Position numbers and translations under genes: made by a program. A stretch of DNA of 9,566 bases from the NCBI GenBank assembly GCA_913045265.1, contig CAJWQX010000078.1:1-9566 (forward strand), in the 5' to 3' direction. The notes beneath the pieces are model-generated. The model ran no database searches, had not been told where the DNA came from, and saw only the letters and a list, made by a program, of their open reading frames with translations. The first letter of the stretch is position 1. Each line of letters starts with the position of its first letter. Origin of the DNA: UBA11889 sp002313255 (lineage in GTDB: Bacteria > Pseudomonadota > Gammaproteobacteria > Pseudomonadales > Azotimanducaceae). This document shows positions 1 through 6,651 of this stretch, in pieces.

Positions 1-2037
1 TGGTTGAACGACGACATGTCGTACAACCGACGCCGCCAGATCGACAATCTACGGATTCGCCTTGGTGCCGAGATCACCATCCCGGACACGGAGTGGATTG
101 TCGATTTCGACTGGATCTCTGCCTGGAGCAAACGTGAGGAAGACTACGCCGAACCGGTGTGGCCGTGGACCGTCGCTTCCATGCGTTGTCAGGGTGGGCA
201 AATGAACGACGCCTGCTGGAACCCCTTCAGCACGGCGTGGCTCGACAGCAACGAATACGGTCAGCTGCTGGAAGCGTGGCGGAACCCAGATAATCCAGCC
301 GCCAACACCGAGCTCGAACACCGCTACGCGGGTGTGTTGTTACGGCACGACCAACGCAATATCCGCATGGATGTGATTGACGCGGTGGTGTCGAACGGTG
401 CGATATTTGATCTACCGTGGAACGATTCACCGGTCGGTCTGGCTGCTGGTATCCACATGCGCTTGGAATCGGAGGAATACCGTCCCAACCAGCTCGGTGC
501 ATCGGCGCTTGGTTCTGCACGAACCAATTTCCAGTACACCGAAGAGGAAACCAACGCCGTGTTTGTCGAGTTCCAATTGCCACTGATCAACAGCCCGAAG
601 TGGGGCGACATGGAACTGCAGCTGGCCATGCGCTATGCGGAATTTGAAGCGCGTGGATCGGTCAGTGCAAGAGGGCAAAAAGCGGAATTTGACACCACGA
701 TCCCGAAGATCGCGTTCCGATACTCACCCACGGATTGGTTGGCTGTACGCGCCAGTTTGACCGAGGGCTTTGTACTGCCTGGTATGTTCCAACTGTTCAA
801 TGTGTCGGTGCGACCGGATAACTTCCAGAACGTTTACGATTACATCTGCGACAACATGCCTGAATTGGAAGACTGCAACGGCGTCGGGCAAGGCGGTAGC
901 GTCCCCGATGTCCTTGTCGCGGATTCACAAAATGCTGGGCTGAGCGCAGAGGTGTCTGACCTCTGGAACGTGGGAACCTCGGTCAGACTCCTCGACGGTG
1001 ACCTCACCATGGACGTGGATTACACCAAGGTAACGTTCAACGGCCGGGTTGAACGGATGGGCGCGAGCGGTAACCTGGCATCGGCCGGTATCGGCTTTCA
1101 GCCGTATGCGTCAGCCGCCTGCCCGGGAACCCAACTTGACTACGACAATTCACAGGCTGCCGGGCCCGACGGCACATGGATTACTCCGCCCGACTACATC
1201 GCACAAACTTCGCAGAGCGAGCTCGAATGCCGCCTCAATGCTGCCCTCTCCTGGGTTGCCAACGAGGAGGAGCCCATCGGTAACACGGTCATCGTGCGCG
1301 GTGGCGGCGAAAATGGCTTGCGTCTGATGGAAGCGGACAACCCTTGGTTGAACCAAGGCGAGCAGGGTACGACGACGTTGATTTACAATCTCCGTTATCG
1401 TGTCGACGCCGCGGATATCCCGTATATCGGAGGCGACTACGGTACCTTCGAGGTCGGTATCAGTGCGACGCAAATGCTAGAGCTCTATTTGATGCGCTAC
1501 GCGGCCGACAGCGGTCACACTTTTGCGGGAATTGAAGTCGACGGTGTGGGCAACCGCAACAACGGCGCCCACTGGTTCGGTACCTACGCGCTATACCAAC
1601 CACTACCGGTCTCACCTGAATGGAGGGTGAACGGTACGCTGCGTTGGTTCCGTGACAACCATACGGCACAGATGACCGTACGTTGGCACGATTCGGTCAC
1701 CGACGTGGACGCCGCGTGGGACGAGGTCAAACATATACCGGGTGCGTTACCGGAGGAGCACAACGGCATAAGTTCCCTTGATATTCCGGAAAGCGAGGCG
1801 TGTGCTGACCAGGATCGCAACCCGTATTGCGAGATCTCAGCCCGGACCTATGTGGACTTTAGCTACACGTACACCGCTCCCGATCTGGGAGGCTTTGGCT
1901 ACGTTTCGTTGAACCTTGCTGCGCGCAACATCTTCGATTCCATGCCTGATCCTATCCCGTCCGGTGCTGGTTACGAGCAGTACCTTGACAACATCATGGG
2001 TCGGACGGCGTTTGCCCGACTCACCATCGGATTCTGA
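1..2037 (+). CDS. TonB-dependent outer-membrane receptor, C-terminal beta-barrel part (5' end outside window)
   Basis: The reading frame is open from the first base, so the gene starts upstream; the TTG at position 4 is an internal codon. About 678 residues are visible, whereas receptors of this kind usually have 900-1000, so the signal peptide, TonB box and most or all of the plug are missing. The visible part alternates amphipathic strands with long loops rich in Asn, Asp, Trp and Pro, and contains the barrel signature AEVSDLWNVGTS near 948-983. It ends in ARLTIGF, with the terminal Phe typical of outer-membrane barrel insertion. Four cysteine pairs sit close together within presumed loops (codons at 187/214, 847/874, 1120/1228, 1801/1828), suggesting disulfide-pinned extracellular loops. 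Known family role: TonB/ExbBD-powered uptake of a siderophore, glycan, vitamin or peptide across the outer membrane. The ligand cannot be told from this part. A strong terminator follows. Family assignment is confident. Confidence 0.9.
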   Translation, partial: WLNDDMSYNRRRQIDNLRIRLGAEITIPDTEWIVDFDWISAWSKREEDYAEPVWPWTVASMRCQGGQMNDACWNPFSTAWLDSNEYGQLLEAWRNPDNPAANTELEHRYAGVLLRHDQRNIRMDVIDAVVSNGAIFDLPWNDSPVGLAAGIHMRLESEEYRPNQLGASALGSARTNFQYTEEETNAVFVEFQLPLINSPKWGDMELQLAMRYAEFEARGSVSARGQKAEFDTTIPKIAFRYSPTDWLAVRASLTEGFVLPGMFQLFNVSVRPDNFQNVYDYICDNMPELEDCNGVGQGGSVPDVLVADSQNAGLSAEVSDLWNVGTSVRLLDGDLTMDVDYTKVTFNGRVERMGASGNLASAGIGFQPYASAACPGTQLDYDNSQAAGPDGTWITPPDYIAQTSQSELECRLNAALSWVANEEEPIGNTVIVRGGGENGLRLMEADNPWLNQGEQGTTTLIYNLRYRVDAADIPYIGGDYGTFEVGISATQMLELYLMRYAADSGHTFAGIEVDGVGNRNNGAHWFGTYALYQPLPVSPEWRVNGTLRWFRDNHTAQMTVRWHDSVTDVDAAWDEVKHIPGALPEEHNGISSLDIPESEACADQDRNPYCEISARTYVDFSYTYTAPDLGGFGYVSLNLAARNIFDSMPDPIPSGAGYEQYLDNIMGRTAFARLTIGF

Positions 2038-2051
2038 ACGAATCTGAGTTG

Positions 2052-2831
2052 ATGCAGTTCAAAGCCCGGCGGCGTTCTCGTCGCTGGGCTTTTTGTTTGT
2101 GTCTCAGTTTGTTGGGCTTCAACGCCTATGCCAAGGAATCCGGTTGCGAGCGATTGCCCGTATACCGACAAGAGGCATGCAGGGAAATTGTCCGTTGTTT
2201 AGCCATCGACGACGCAGAAAAAAGTCAGGCTTGCTTGCGTGCTGCCTCAGAGATTCCGGTCGTCGAGACTCAAAAACGCCTTAGCCCACCAGCGCGTATC
2301 GAGCCGACACCTAGCTACGAAGAAGTCGCGGTACCAACGGAACCGTCACGTCCACCCAAGGAATCAAAAGCGGCCACCACCAAGAAACGGTCGCGACTCG
2401 ATATTTTTCGACGCAACAGTGACCGAAAGGAGGAACCACGCCGTCGACGCATCTTCAAACGCGACAACAAACCCGAAGAAACGGTCAAGACAACCACCGT
2501 CGAGCGATCAGTGTTCACCATCCCAAAACGCTACACTGGCGAAATCACCGCGCTTAAGAACCTTGTCAGGGATCGACAACTAGTCGCCCTAGATGACCAA
2601 CTGCTATTCGAAGCCGAGCGCGCGCTCGGCGGGAAACTCAAGGTAGGTGATCAAGTGAGAGTTACGCGAATTTCATCATTTTTGGGAAATCGTTTTCAAT
2701 TGATTGGGCCAAATCGACGGCCTGTAAGGGCCTCTCGGATCCAATGTGAGCGGGTAAAAGAAGAACTTAATCCGCAGAACCGCAGTCGATGCTTGTTGCT
2801 CGGCAATTCCAGCACACTGGAAAATAACTAG
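2052..2831 (+). CDS. Exported protein of unknown function with Cys-rich head and conserved-looking C-terminal domain
   Basis: I do not recognise a named family. The 259-residue protein from ATG 2052 (a TTG directly before it is possible) begins with a basic n-region (KARRRSRR), a hydrophobic core and an AYA cleavage site after residue 27, so it should enter the periplasm through Sec. Residues 28-65 carry four cysteines (32, 43, 49, 61) in a compact, probably helical segment that may form two disulfides. Residues 75-152 are low-complexity linker, first Pro/Glu-rich, then strongly basic with Arg/Lys runs. Residues 153-250 form a compact domain (RYTGEITALKNLVRDRQLV, then a KVGDQVRVTR strand and GPNRRPVRASRI) that looks like a small beta-rich fold and holds two more cysteines (232, 247). 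The start lies 14 bases after the receptor stop with no clear Shine-Dalgarno sequence and overlaps the receptor terminator. Expression may therefore depend on terminator read-through or on a weak promoter within the receptor gene. It is a real gene by signal peptide and domain structure; its function is unknown. Confidence 0.75.
   Translation: MQFKARRRSRRWAFCLCLSLLGFNAYAKESGCERLPVYRQEACREIVRCLAIDDAEKSQACLRAASEIPVVETQKRLSPPARIEPTPSYEEVAVPTEPSRPPKESKAATTKKRSRLDIFRRNSDRKEEPRRRRIFKRDNKPEETVKTTTVERSVFTIPKRYTGEITALKNLVRDRQLVALDDQLLFEAERALGGKLKVGDQVRVTRISSFLGNRFQLIGPNRRPVRASRIQCERVKEELNPQNRSRCLLLGNSSTLENN
2061..2097 (+). terminator. Rho-independent terminator of the receptor gene, inside the next coding region
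   Basis: Bases 2061-2074 (AAAGCCCGGCGGCG) pair with 2079-2092 (CGTCGCTGGGCTTT) over 14 positions, two of them G-T wobbles, closing a TTCT tetraloop at 2075-2078. A T-rich tail (TTTTGTTTG) follows. This is a textbook intrinsic terminator placed 23 bases after the receptor stop codon. It is odd because it lies wholly within the signal-peptide codons of the gene starting at 2052. Confidence 0.85.
2613..2630. repeat. Perfect 18-bp palindrome inside the coding region
   Basis: GCCGAGCGCGCGCTCGGC reads the same on both strands with no spacer. It encodes residues around ERALG of the small exported protein. It may be a chance result of GC-rich codons, or a protein-binding dyad. I saw no second copy in the window. 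Confidence 0.5.
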
Positions 2832-2873
2832 AGATCTTTAGATACTGGCTCCATTAACGGGCTCCTAAACTCG

Positions 2874-2902
2874 TTGCGGTAACTCGCCGAGAGCTCTATA
2901 AA
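2874..2902 (+). promoter_or_regulatory. Candidate sigma-70 promoter for the TPR/CRTAC1 genes
   Basis: TTGCGG (2874-2879) and TATAAA (2897-2902) are separated by exactly 17 bases. The -10 box matches consensus at five of six positions, the -35 box only at its TTG. They lie in the 95-base gap between the small exported protein and the TPR gene, the natural place for a promoter serving the genes downstream. Transcription would start near 2909. No operator repeat is evident. Confidence 0.45.
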
Positions 2903-2926
2903 TCCGGCATAGAACGTAAGAAGACG

Positions 2927-4393
2927 ATGCGAGCCAGGTCAGAAGAGAAACAAACGCGCGCACCGCGCACGAACGGCTTACGTATTTCGGCAATGTTACT
3001 GTGCTCACCACCGCGCGAATGGATCGAATTCGTGTTGAAAGCCACCATCCTTAGTTTTAGCTCTTTCCTCATTTCTTGTTCCAATTCATTCGTCACCGTT
3101 GACACGAAAGACATTGATGCGGATCTTGCCGAACTCCTACACGAAACGCTAAGCAAAGCAAAATCGTTGCCCAATTCCGGCGCGATACGAGGTCAGTTGG
3201 CAATGACCTACGATGTGAACGGATTTCCAGATGCCGCGTTGGTCACGTACAAGCAAGCTGAGAAACTCGATCCGGGCACGTTTGCGTGGCCTTATTTTCA
3301 AGCCATGCTGTTGGCGAAAAGAAATGAATCAGAAAACGCCATTGCCGCTATGCAGCGAGCCATTTCCCTCGATCCAAAGTATGTGCCAGCGTGGTTGCTC
3401 AAAGGCGCATGGTTCATCGATCTTGGGCGCCTCGGTGACGCGAAAAACGCTTACGAAGAAGCTGCCCGTTTGGGCGCAGGATCGCCTGCGATCGCCGGCA
3501 CGGCCCGGGTATTATTGCTCGAGGGACATCCCGGGGAGGCGGCCAAACTACTCGAACCCTTGAGCGATGCGATGCAGCATCCCCACCTCTATCGCATGTT
3601 AGGTACAGCGTACCGGGCCCTCGGTCGTACCGACGATACGCGGATAGCGTTCGCTCGAGGCCGACGGGATGAAGCGCTTCGGTGGCGTGATCCCATCCAG
3701 AGCCAAAAGGTCGATTACATTGGCGGCTTCGGGGGTCGCCTTATCCATGCCGAAAACGCGCTCAAAGCTGGCGCTTACGATGACGCGTTGGCGTTGTTGG
3801 AAACACTGAGAGAAATTCGCCCAGACGACCCAGCCCTTCTTAGTCATTTAAGTCTTGCGTATTTACGTACCGGCGATCCTGAAAAAGCGCTACGAACCAT
3901 TCTCGAGGGGTTCGAACTGCACCCCGAGTATTACTACTTCCATGTCAATGTTGCCGGGTTATACCGTGAGCAACGAAAAATCGATGACGCTCTGACACAC
4001 CTCAAGCGGGCAATTAAAATCAACCCAAATCAAGCCGAAGGACATGAACAGCTAGGACGTATGTTGATGCAACAAGGCCACTACGACGAAGCGCTCGCCT
4101 CTCTCGAAACAGCAATCAACCAAGGTGTGAATGATCCGGTTGCTGCTTTGCATAGTAGTGGGCTCATCGAAGGCGCGCGCAAAAATTGGACAGCGGCTAT
4201 CCATTACTTTGAACGAGCGGTCGAAATCGACATCTCGTTTACCATGGGCCATATCTATCTTGGCCGTTGCCTTGCCGAGGCCAAGCGGTTCGATGAGGCG
4301 AGAACGGCCCTTGATTGGGCCGAAAAACTAGGAACTCATCCGGACGAGGTCGCATCGGCACGTACGCGCCTGAGCGTCCTGGATGCGGCTTGA
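2927..4393 (+). CDS. TPR-repeat lipoprotein
   Basis: The protein is an array of about ten or eleven 34-residue tetratricopeptide repeats covering residues 84-471 (numbered from ATG 2927), with classic ends such as AISLDP, RAIKINPNQ and ERAVEID. An irregular linker at 251-268 (LRWRDPIQSQ and on) divides it into two blocks. TPR arrays form right-handed superhelices that bind proteins or peptides. Residues 38-51 (ATILSFSSFLISC) form a hydrophobic stretch ending in a lipobox with Cys51, so the mature protein is probably lipidated and faces the periplasm or cell surface. From ATG 2927 the signal peptide would be about 50 residues, unusually long. GTG 3032 or TTG 3035 would give a normal 14-15-residue one, so the true start may be there, although AAGAAG lies ahead of 2927. 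The CRTAC1-type lipoprotein follows 14 bases downstream and is probably co-transcribed, suggesting that the two act together in the envelope. The TPR assignment is very sure; the partner and role are inferred. Confidence 0.92.
   Translation: MRARSEEKQTRAPRTNGLRISAMLLCSPPREWIEFVLKATILSFSSFLISCSNSFVTVDTKDIDADLAELLHETLSKAKSLPNSGAIRGQLAMTYDVNGFPDAALVTYKQAEKLDPGTFAWPYFQAMLLAKRNESENAIAAMQRAISLDPKYVPAWLLKGAWFIDLGRLGDAKNAYEEAARLGAGSPAIAGTARVLLLEGHPGEAAKLLEPLSDAMQHPHLYRMLGTAYRALGRTDDTRIAFARGRRDEALRWRDPIQSQKVDYIGGFGGRLIHAENALKAGAYDDALALLETLREIRPDDPALLSHLSLAYLRTGDPEKALRTILEGFELHPEYYYFHVNVAGLYREQRKIDDALTHLKRAIKINPNQAEGHEQLGRMLMQQGHYDEALASLETAINQGVNDPVAALHSSGLIEGARKNWTAAIHYFERAVEIDISFTMGHIYLGRCLAEAKRFDEARTALDWAEKLGTHPDEVASARTRLSVLDAA
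3021..3037 (+). promoter_or_regulatory. Alternative start site of the TPR lipoprotein
   Basis: GGA at 3021-3023 lies eight bases before GTG 3032, which is directly followed by TTG 3035. Starting at either codon gives a short Lys-containing n-region, a hydrophobic core and the LISC lipobox at the usual distance for a lipoprotein. The 35 extra residues encoded from 2927 are Arg/Pro-rich and look unlike a signal peptide. The Shine-Dalgarno match is weak, so the choice rests mainly on the protein. Confidence 0.45.
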
Positions 4394-4410
4394 GGCTCGC
4401 AACTCCGATG
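4391..4410 (+). promoter_or_regulatory. Ribosome-binding site overlapping the TPR stop codon
   Basis: GAGG at 4392-4395 shares its first two bases with the TGA stop of the TPR gene (4391-4393) and precedes ATG 4408 by 12 bases, slightly longer than ideal. The arrangement suggests translational coupling of the two lipoprotein genes. It also supports 4408 over the upstream in-frame codons, which lie within the TPR gene and encode a non-hydrophobic leader. Confidence 0.5.
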
Positions 4411-6129
4411 GCCCTCAAGTCCCGCCGTCTTGATTGGTTTTCATTCCAGTCTCGACTGGCGTACCGGGCACTAACGGCGCTCTTAATACTGGTAGTGGCA
4501 GCGTGTTCAGAACGACCAACTGAAACCGTTGACCGGAGCAGCAGGGCTTGGTTCAGCGAAGAAGCCGCCTCCCGAGGAATCACGTTTCGACATCAAACAG
4601 GATTCGCCGGCCGACACTTACTCCCCGAAATCGTTGGAAGCGGAGCGGCGCTCGTCGATGTTGACGGAGACGGCGACCTCGACGCTTATCTTGTGCAAAG
4701 CGGTACGCTCTACGATCTCGAACAGGGCCGCGAACAGCCCGCCAATCGTCTTTATATCAATCGGGGCGATGGTTGGTTTGAGGAGGCAAAAGACGCACAC
4801 GGTGCCGATGATCGAGGTTATGGCATGGGCGTCGCCGTCGGGGATTACGACAACGACGGCGATATAGATCTATTTGTCACCAACGTCGGCCCAAACGCTC
4901 TATTTCGTAACGATGGCCACGGGCACTTTGAAAACGTTTCAGCCCAAGCCGGACTCGATGATCCGGGTTGGGGCACCGCTGCCGTATTCGTCGACCTCGA
5001 TGGGGATAGAGACCTGGATCTATTTCATGCGAATTACATCAACTGGAGCGAGGTTGCCGAGCTCCAATGTTTTATCAGCGGGGTACCAACGTATTGCCCC
5101 CCACAAAACTATCAATCTTCGGCGGTCGATCGTCTTTTCCGCAATAACGGCGACGGCAGTTTCTCGGACATAAGTCTCGAAGTTGGACTAAACCGTGCTT
5201 TTGGAAACGGCTTTGGTGTCGTGACCGGTGATTTCGACCACGACGGAAACACCGACGTATTCGTCGCCAACGACATGATGGTGAACCAACTGTGGCTCAA
5301 CCGAGGCTCGTTTCAGTTTGATGAAGAAGCGATGCTGCGTGGCGTCGCGGTGGACGAATACGGTGTCGCTAAAGCGGGCATGGGCGTGGCGTCAGGCGAT
5401 GTCGATAATGACGGTGACATCGATCTCTTGGTCGTTAATCTCCAGGGACAGACCGACTCCTTTTTCCGCAACGAGGGAACCTACTTTACCGATGCCACGT
5501 CAGCACTCGGCCTTGCTTCGCCCAGCCGTCGTTACACCCGATGGGGCGTTGTCCTGGCCGACTTCGATAACGACGGACAACTTGATTTATACGAGGCGAA
5601 CGGTCGGGTCGATCCATCCACTGCCTACACGAGTGACCTTCGAGGAGAACCCAATGTGCTTTTCCGGGGTACTTCGAACGGTAGGTTCGTAGAAATCTAC
5701 CCCAAAGGCGGTACGAGAGAACCATTGATACACAGCAGTCGTGGCACTGCGGTCGGTGACATAGACAACGACGGCGGTCTTGATTTGCTCGTCGTGAATC
5801 GGGATGGCCCAGCCTACTTACTCATGAATCGCTTATCGGAACGCGGGAATTGGATACGGTTTAAGGTCTTATTGCGTGAAGGACGCGATGCTCACGGCGC
5901 CTTGGTCACCGCCATCGTCGGATCCAACAAACTCACCCGTCGGGTTCAACCCGAGGGTAGCTATCTCGATTCCAACGATCCCCGCGTTCACTTTGGTTTG
6001 AGCACCCAATCCCGAATCCGCGACATCGAAGTGCTATGGCCGAGTGGAAAGACTGAAGTATTCGGCGACTTTGAGGCTGGACGCACGGTCTACCTGCGTG
6101 AGGGAGAAGGAACCGTTCTTCGTCGATAG
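4408..6129 (+). CDS. CRTAC1-family lipoprotein: FG-GAP/calcium-binding repeats plus ASPIC/UnbV domain
   Basis: The 573-residue protein begins with a basic n-region, a hydrophobic core (ALTALLILVV) and a VAAC lipobox with Cys33, predicting a lipid-anchored mature protein. It carries seven DxDxDGxxD-type loops starting at Asp84, 146, 196, 275, 331, 385 and 451. Each is followed by a hydrophobic strand (DLFVTN, DVFVAN, DLLVVN) and often by an LFRN-type turn. Such repeats are calcium-binding FG-GAP units that build a beta-propeller-like fold. Cys221 and Cys230 lie in a C...YCPPQNY segment of the kind seen in bacterial CRTAC1 proteins and may form a disulfide. Residues about 482-550 form an ASPIC/UnbV domain with PEGSYLDSNDPRVHFGL and VLWPSGKTE. 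Family members are exported and thought to act in binding or adhesion; no enzyme activity is established that I know of. It follows the TPR gene closely, so a shared envelope complex is likely. Family call sure, function unknown. Confidence 0.93.
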   Translation: MALKSRRLDWFSFQSRLAYRALTALLILVVAACSERPTETVDRSSRAWFSEEAASRGITFRHQTGFAGRHLLPEIVGSGAALVDVDGDGDLDAYLVQSGTLYDLEQGREQPANRLYINRGDGWFEEAKDAHGADDRGYGMGVAVGDYDNDGDIDLFVTNVGPNALFRNDGHGHFENVSAQAGLDDPGWGTAAVFVDLDGDRDLDLFHANYINWSEVAELQCFISGVPTYCPPQNYQSSAVDRLFRNNGDGSFSDISLEVGLNRAFGNGFGVVTGDFDHDGNTDVFVANDMMVNQLWLNRGSFQFDEEAMLRGVAVDEYGVAKAGMGVASGDVDNDGDIDLLVVNLQGQTDSFFRNEGTYFTDATSALGLASPSRRYTRWGVVLADFDNDGQLDLYEANGRVDPSTAYTSDLRGEPNVLFRGTSNGRFVEIYPKGGTREPLIHSSRGTAVGDIDNDGGLDLLVVNRDGPAYLLMNRLSERGNWIRFKVLLREGRDAHGALVTAIVGSNKLTRRVQPEGSYLDSNDPRVHFGLSTQSRIRDIEVLWPSGKTEVFGDFEAGRTVYLREGEGTVLRR

Positions 6130-6164
6130 CCCTGGCTTTCAGCCGCAGTGTTAGTCCCCAAAAA

Positions 6165-6210
6165 TCCCTGTATTGCTCGACCCCCGTGACGAGTAGTATT
6201 TGGTCAGGGA
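6165..6210. repeat. Interrupted inverted repeat in the spacer between CRTAC1-type genes
   Basis: Outer arms TCCCTG (6165-6170) and CAGGGA (6205-6210) enclose inner arms CTCG (6176-6179) and CGAG (6190-6193). The spacings are nearly symmetric only on the inner pair, and no T-run follows, so it is not a standard terminator. It could be an operator-like dyad or a weak structured RNA ahead of the damaged gene. Otherwise the 99-base spacer (6130-6228) shows nothing I can name. Confidence 0.3.
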
Positions 6211-6228
6211 CATACGTGAGACGGGATA

Positions 6229-6644
6229 TTGAATTTATCCCAATCCATCTTGTTGTGTCCGCTGGTGCTACCGCTCACGGCCGCTGCAGAAGTCCGGTTC
6301 GTTAATGTGGAGCAGGACTACGAGTTTGAGTTTTGGCATACGAACGGGATGCGGGGGGGCTCTGGTTAGCCGAAATTATGGGCTCTGGTGTCGGGATTCT
6401 GGACTTTGACGGTGACTCACGAATGGACCTATGGCTTATCCAAGGCGGACCACTTGACGACCGACACCTCGCTACCCAACCGCCGCTCGATCGTTTGTAT
6501 CAAAACGTACCCGGAGACCACGGTGTTCGATTCATCGACACAACTCGAGATTCTGGCGTCATCGCAACGCGGCATGGTCCTTTCGATACCCGTCGTTACC
6601 ATCTTGTTCGTCGAATCGACGCGTTGAAACTAGCTAGGCCTTGA
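6229..6644 (+). pseudogene. Frameshifted, truncated CRTAC1-family remnant
   Basis: From TTG 6229 (an in-frame TGA at 6217 rules out a much earlier start) the frame encodes a signal-peptide-like start (SILLCPLVLPLTAAA) and then EVRFVNVEQDYEFEFWHTNG, ending at TAG 6367. The next frame carries on with LWLAEIMGSGVGILDFDGD and RMDLWLIQGGPL. The two halves match the N-terminus of the protein at 6652 (HENG.EGKLWTVEIVGAGVGILDFD..GRMDIW) with no gap if one base is added to the seven-G run at 6353-6359. Similarity continues through LDRLYQNV and RFIDTTRDSGV to about 6573, with further small indels near GGCATGG, and fades before 6644. Six of the seven calcium-loop repeats and the ASPIC domain are missing. 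It looks like a decayed tandem duplicate of the downstream gene. A single base error in the G run would not explain the lost remainder. Confidence 0.82.
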
Positions 6645-6651
6645 CACGCCC

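Noticed and set aside
2806..2823. Inverted repeat TTCCAG-CACA-CTGGAA at the end of the small exported protein gene, as a terminator
   Set aside because: The stem is only 6 bp, AT-rich, inside the coding region, and has no T-run on either strand.
4315..4407. Upstream extension of the CRTAC1 lipoprotein into the TPR gene
   Set aside because: The 31 extra residues are basic and non-hydrophobic, start at a TTG within the TPR gene, and would bury the lipoprotein signal peptide.
6333..6644. A separate small 103-residue gene starting at ATG 6333
   Set aside because: Its first residues are out of frame with the similarity to the downstream paralogue; only the part after the G run is family-like, so it is the second half of a frameshifted remnant.
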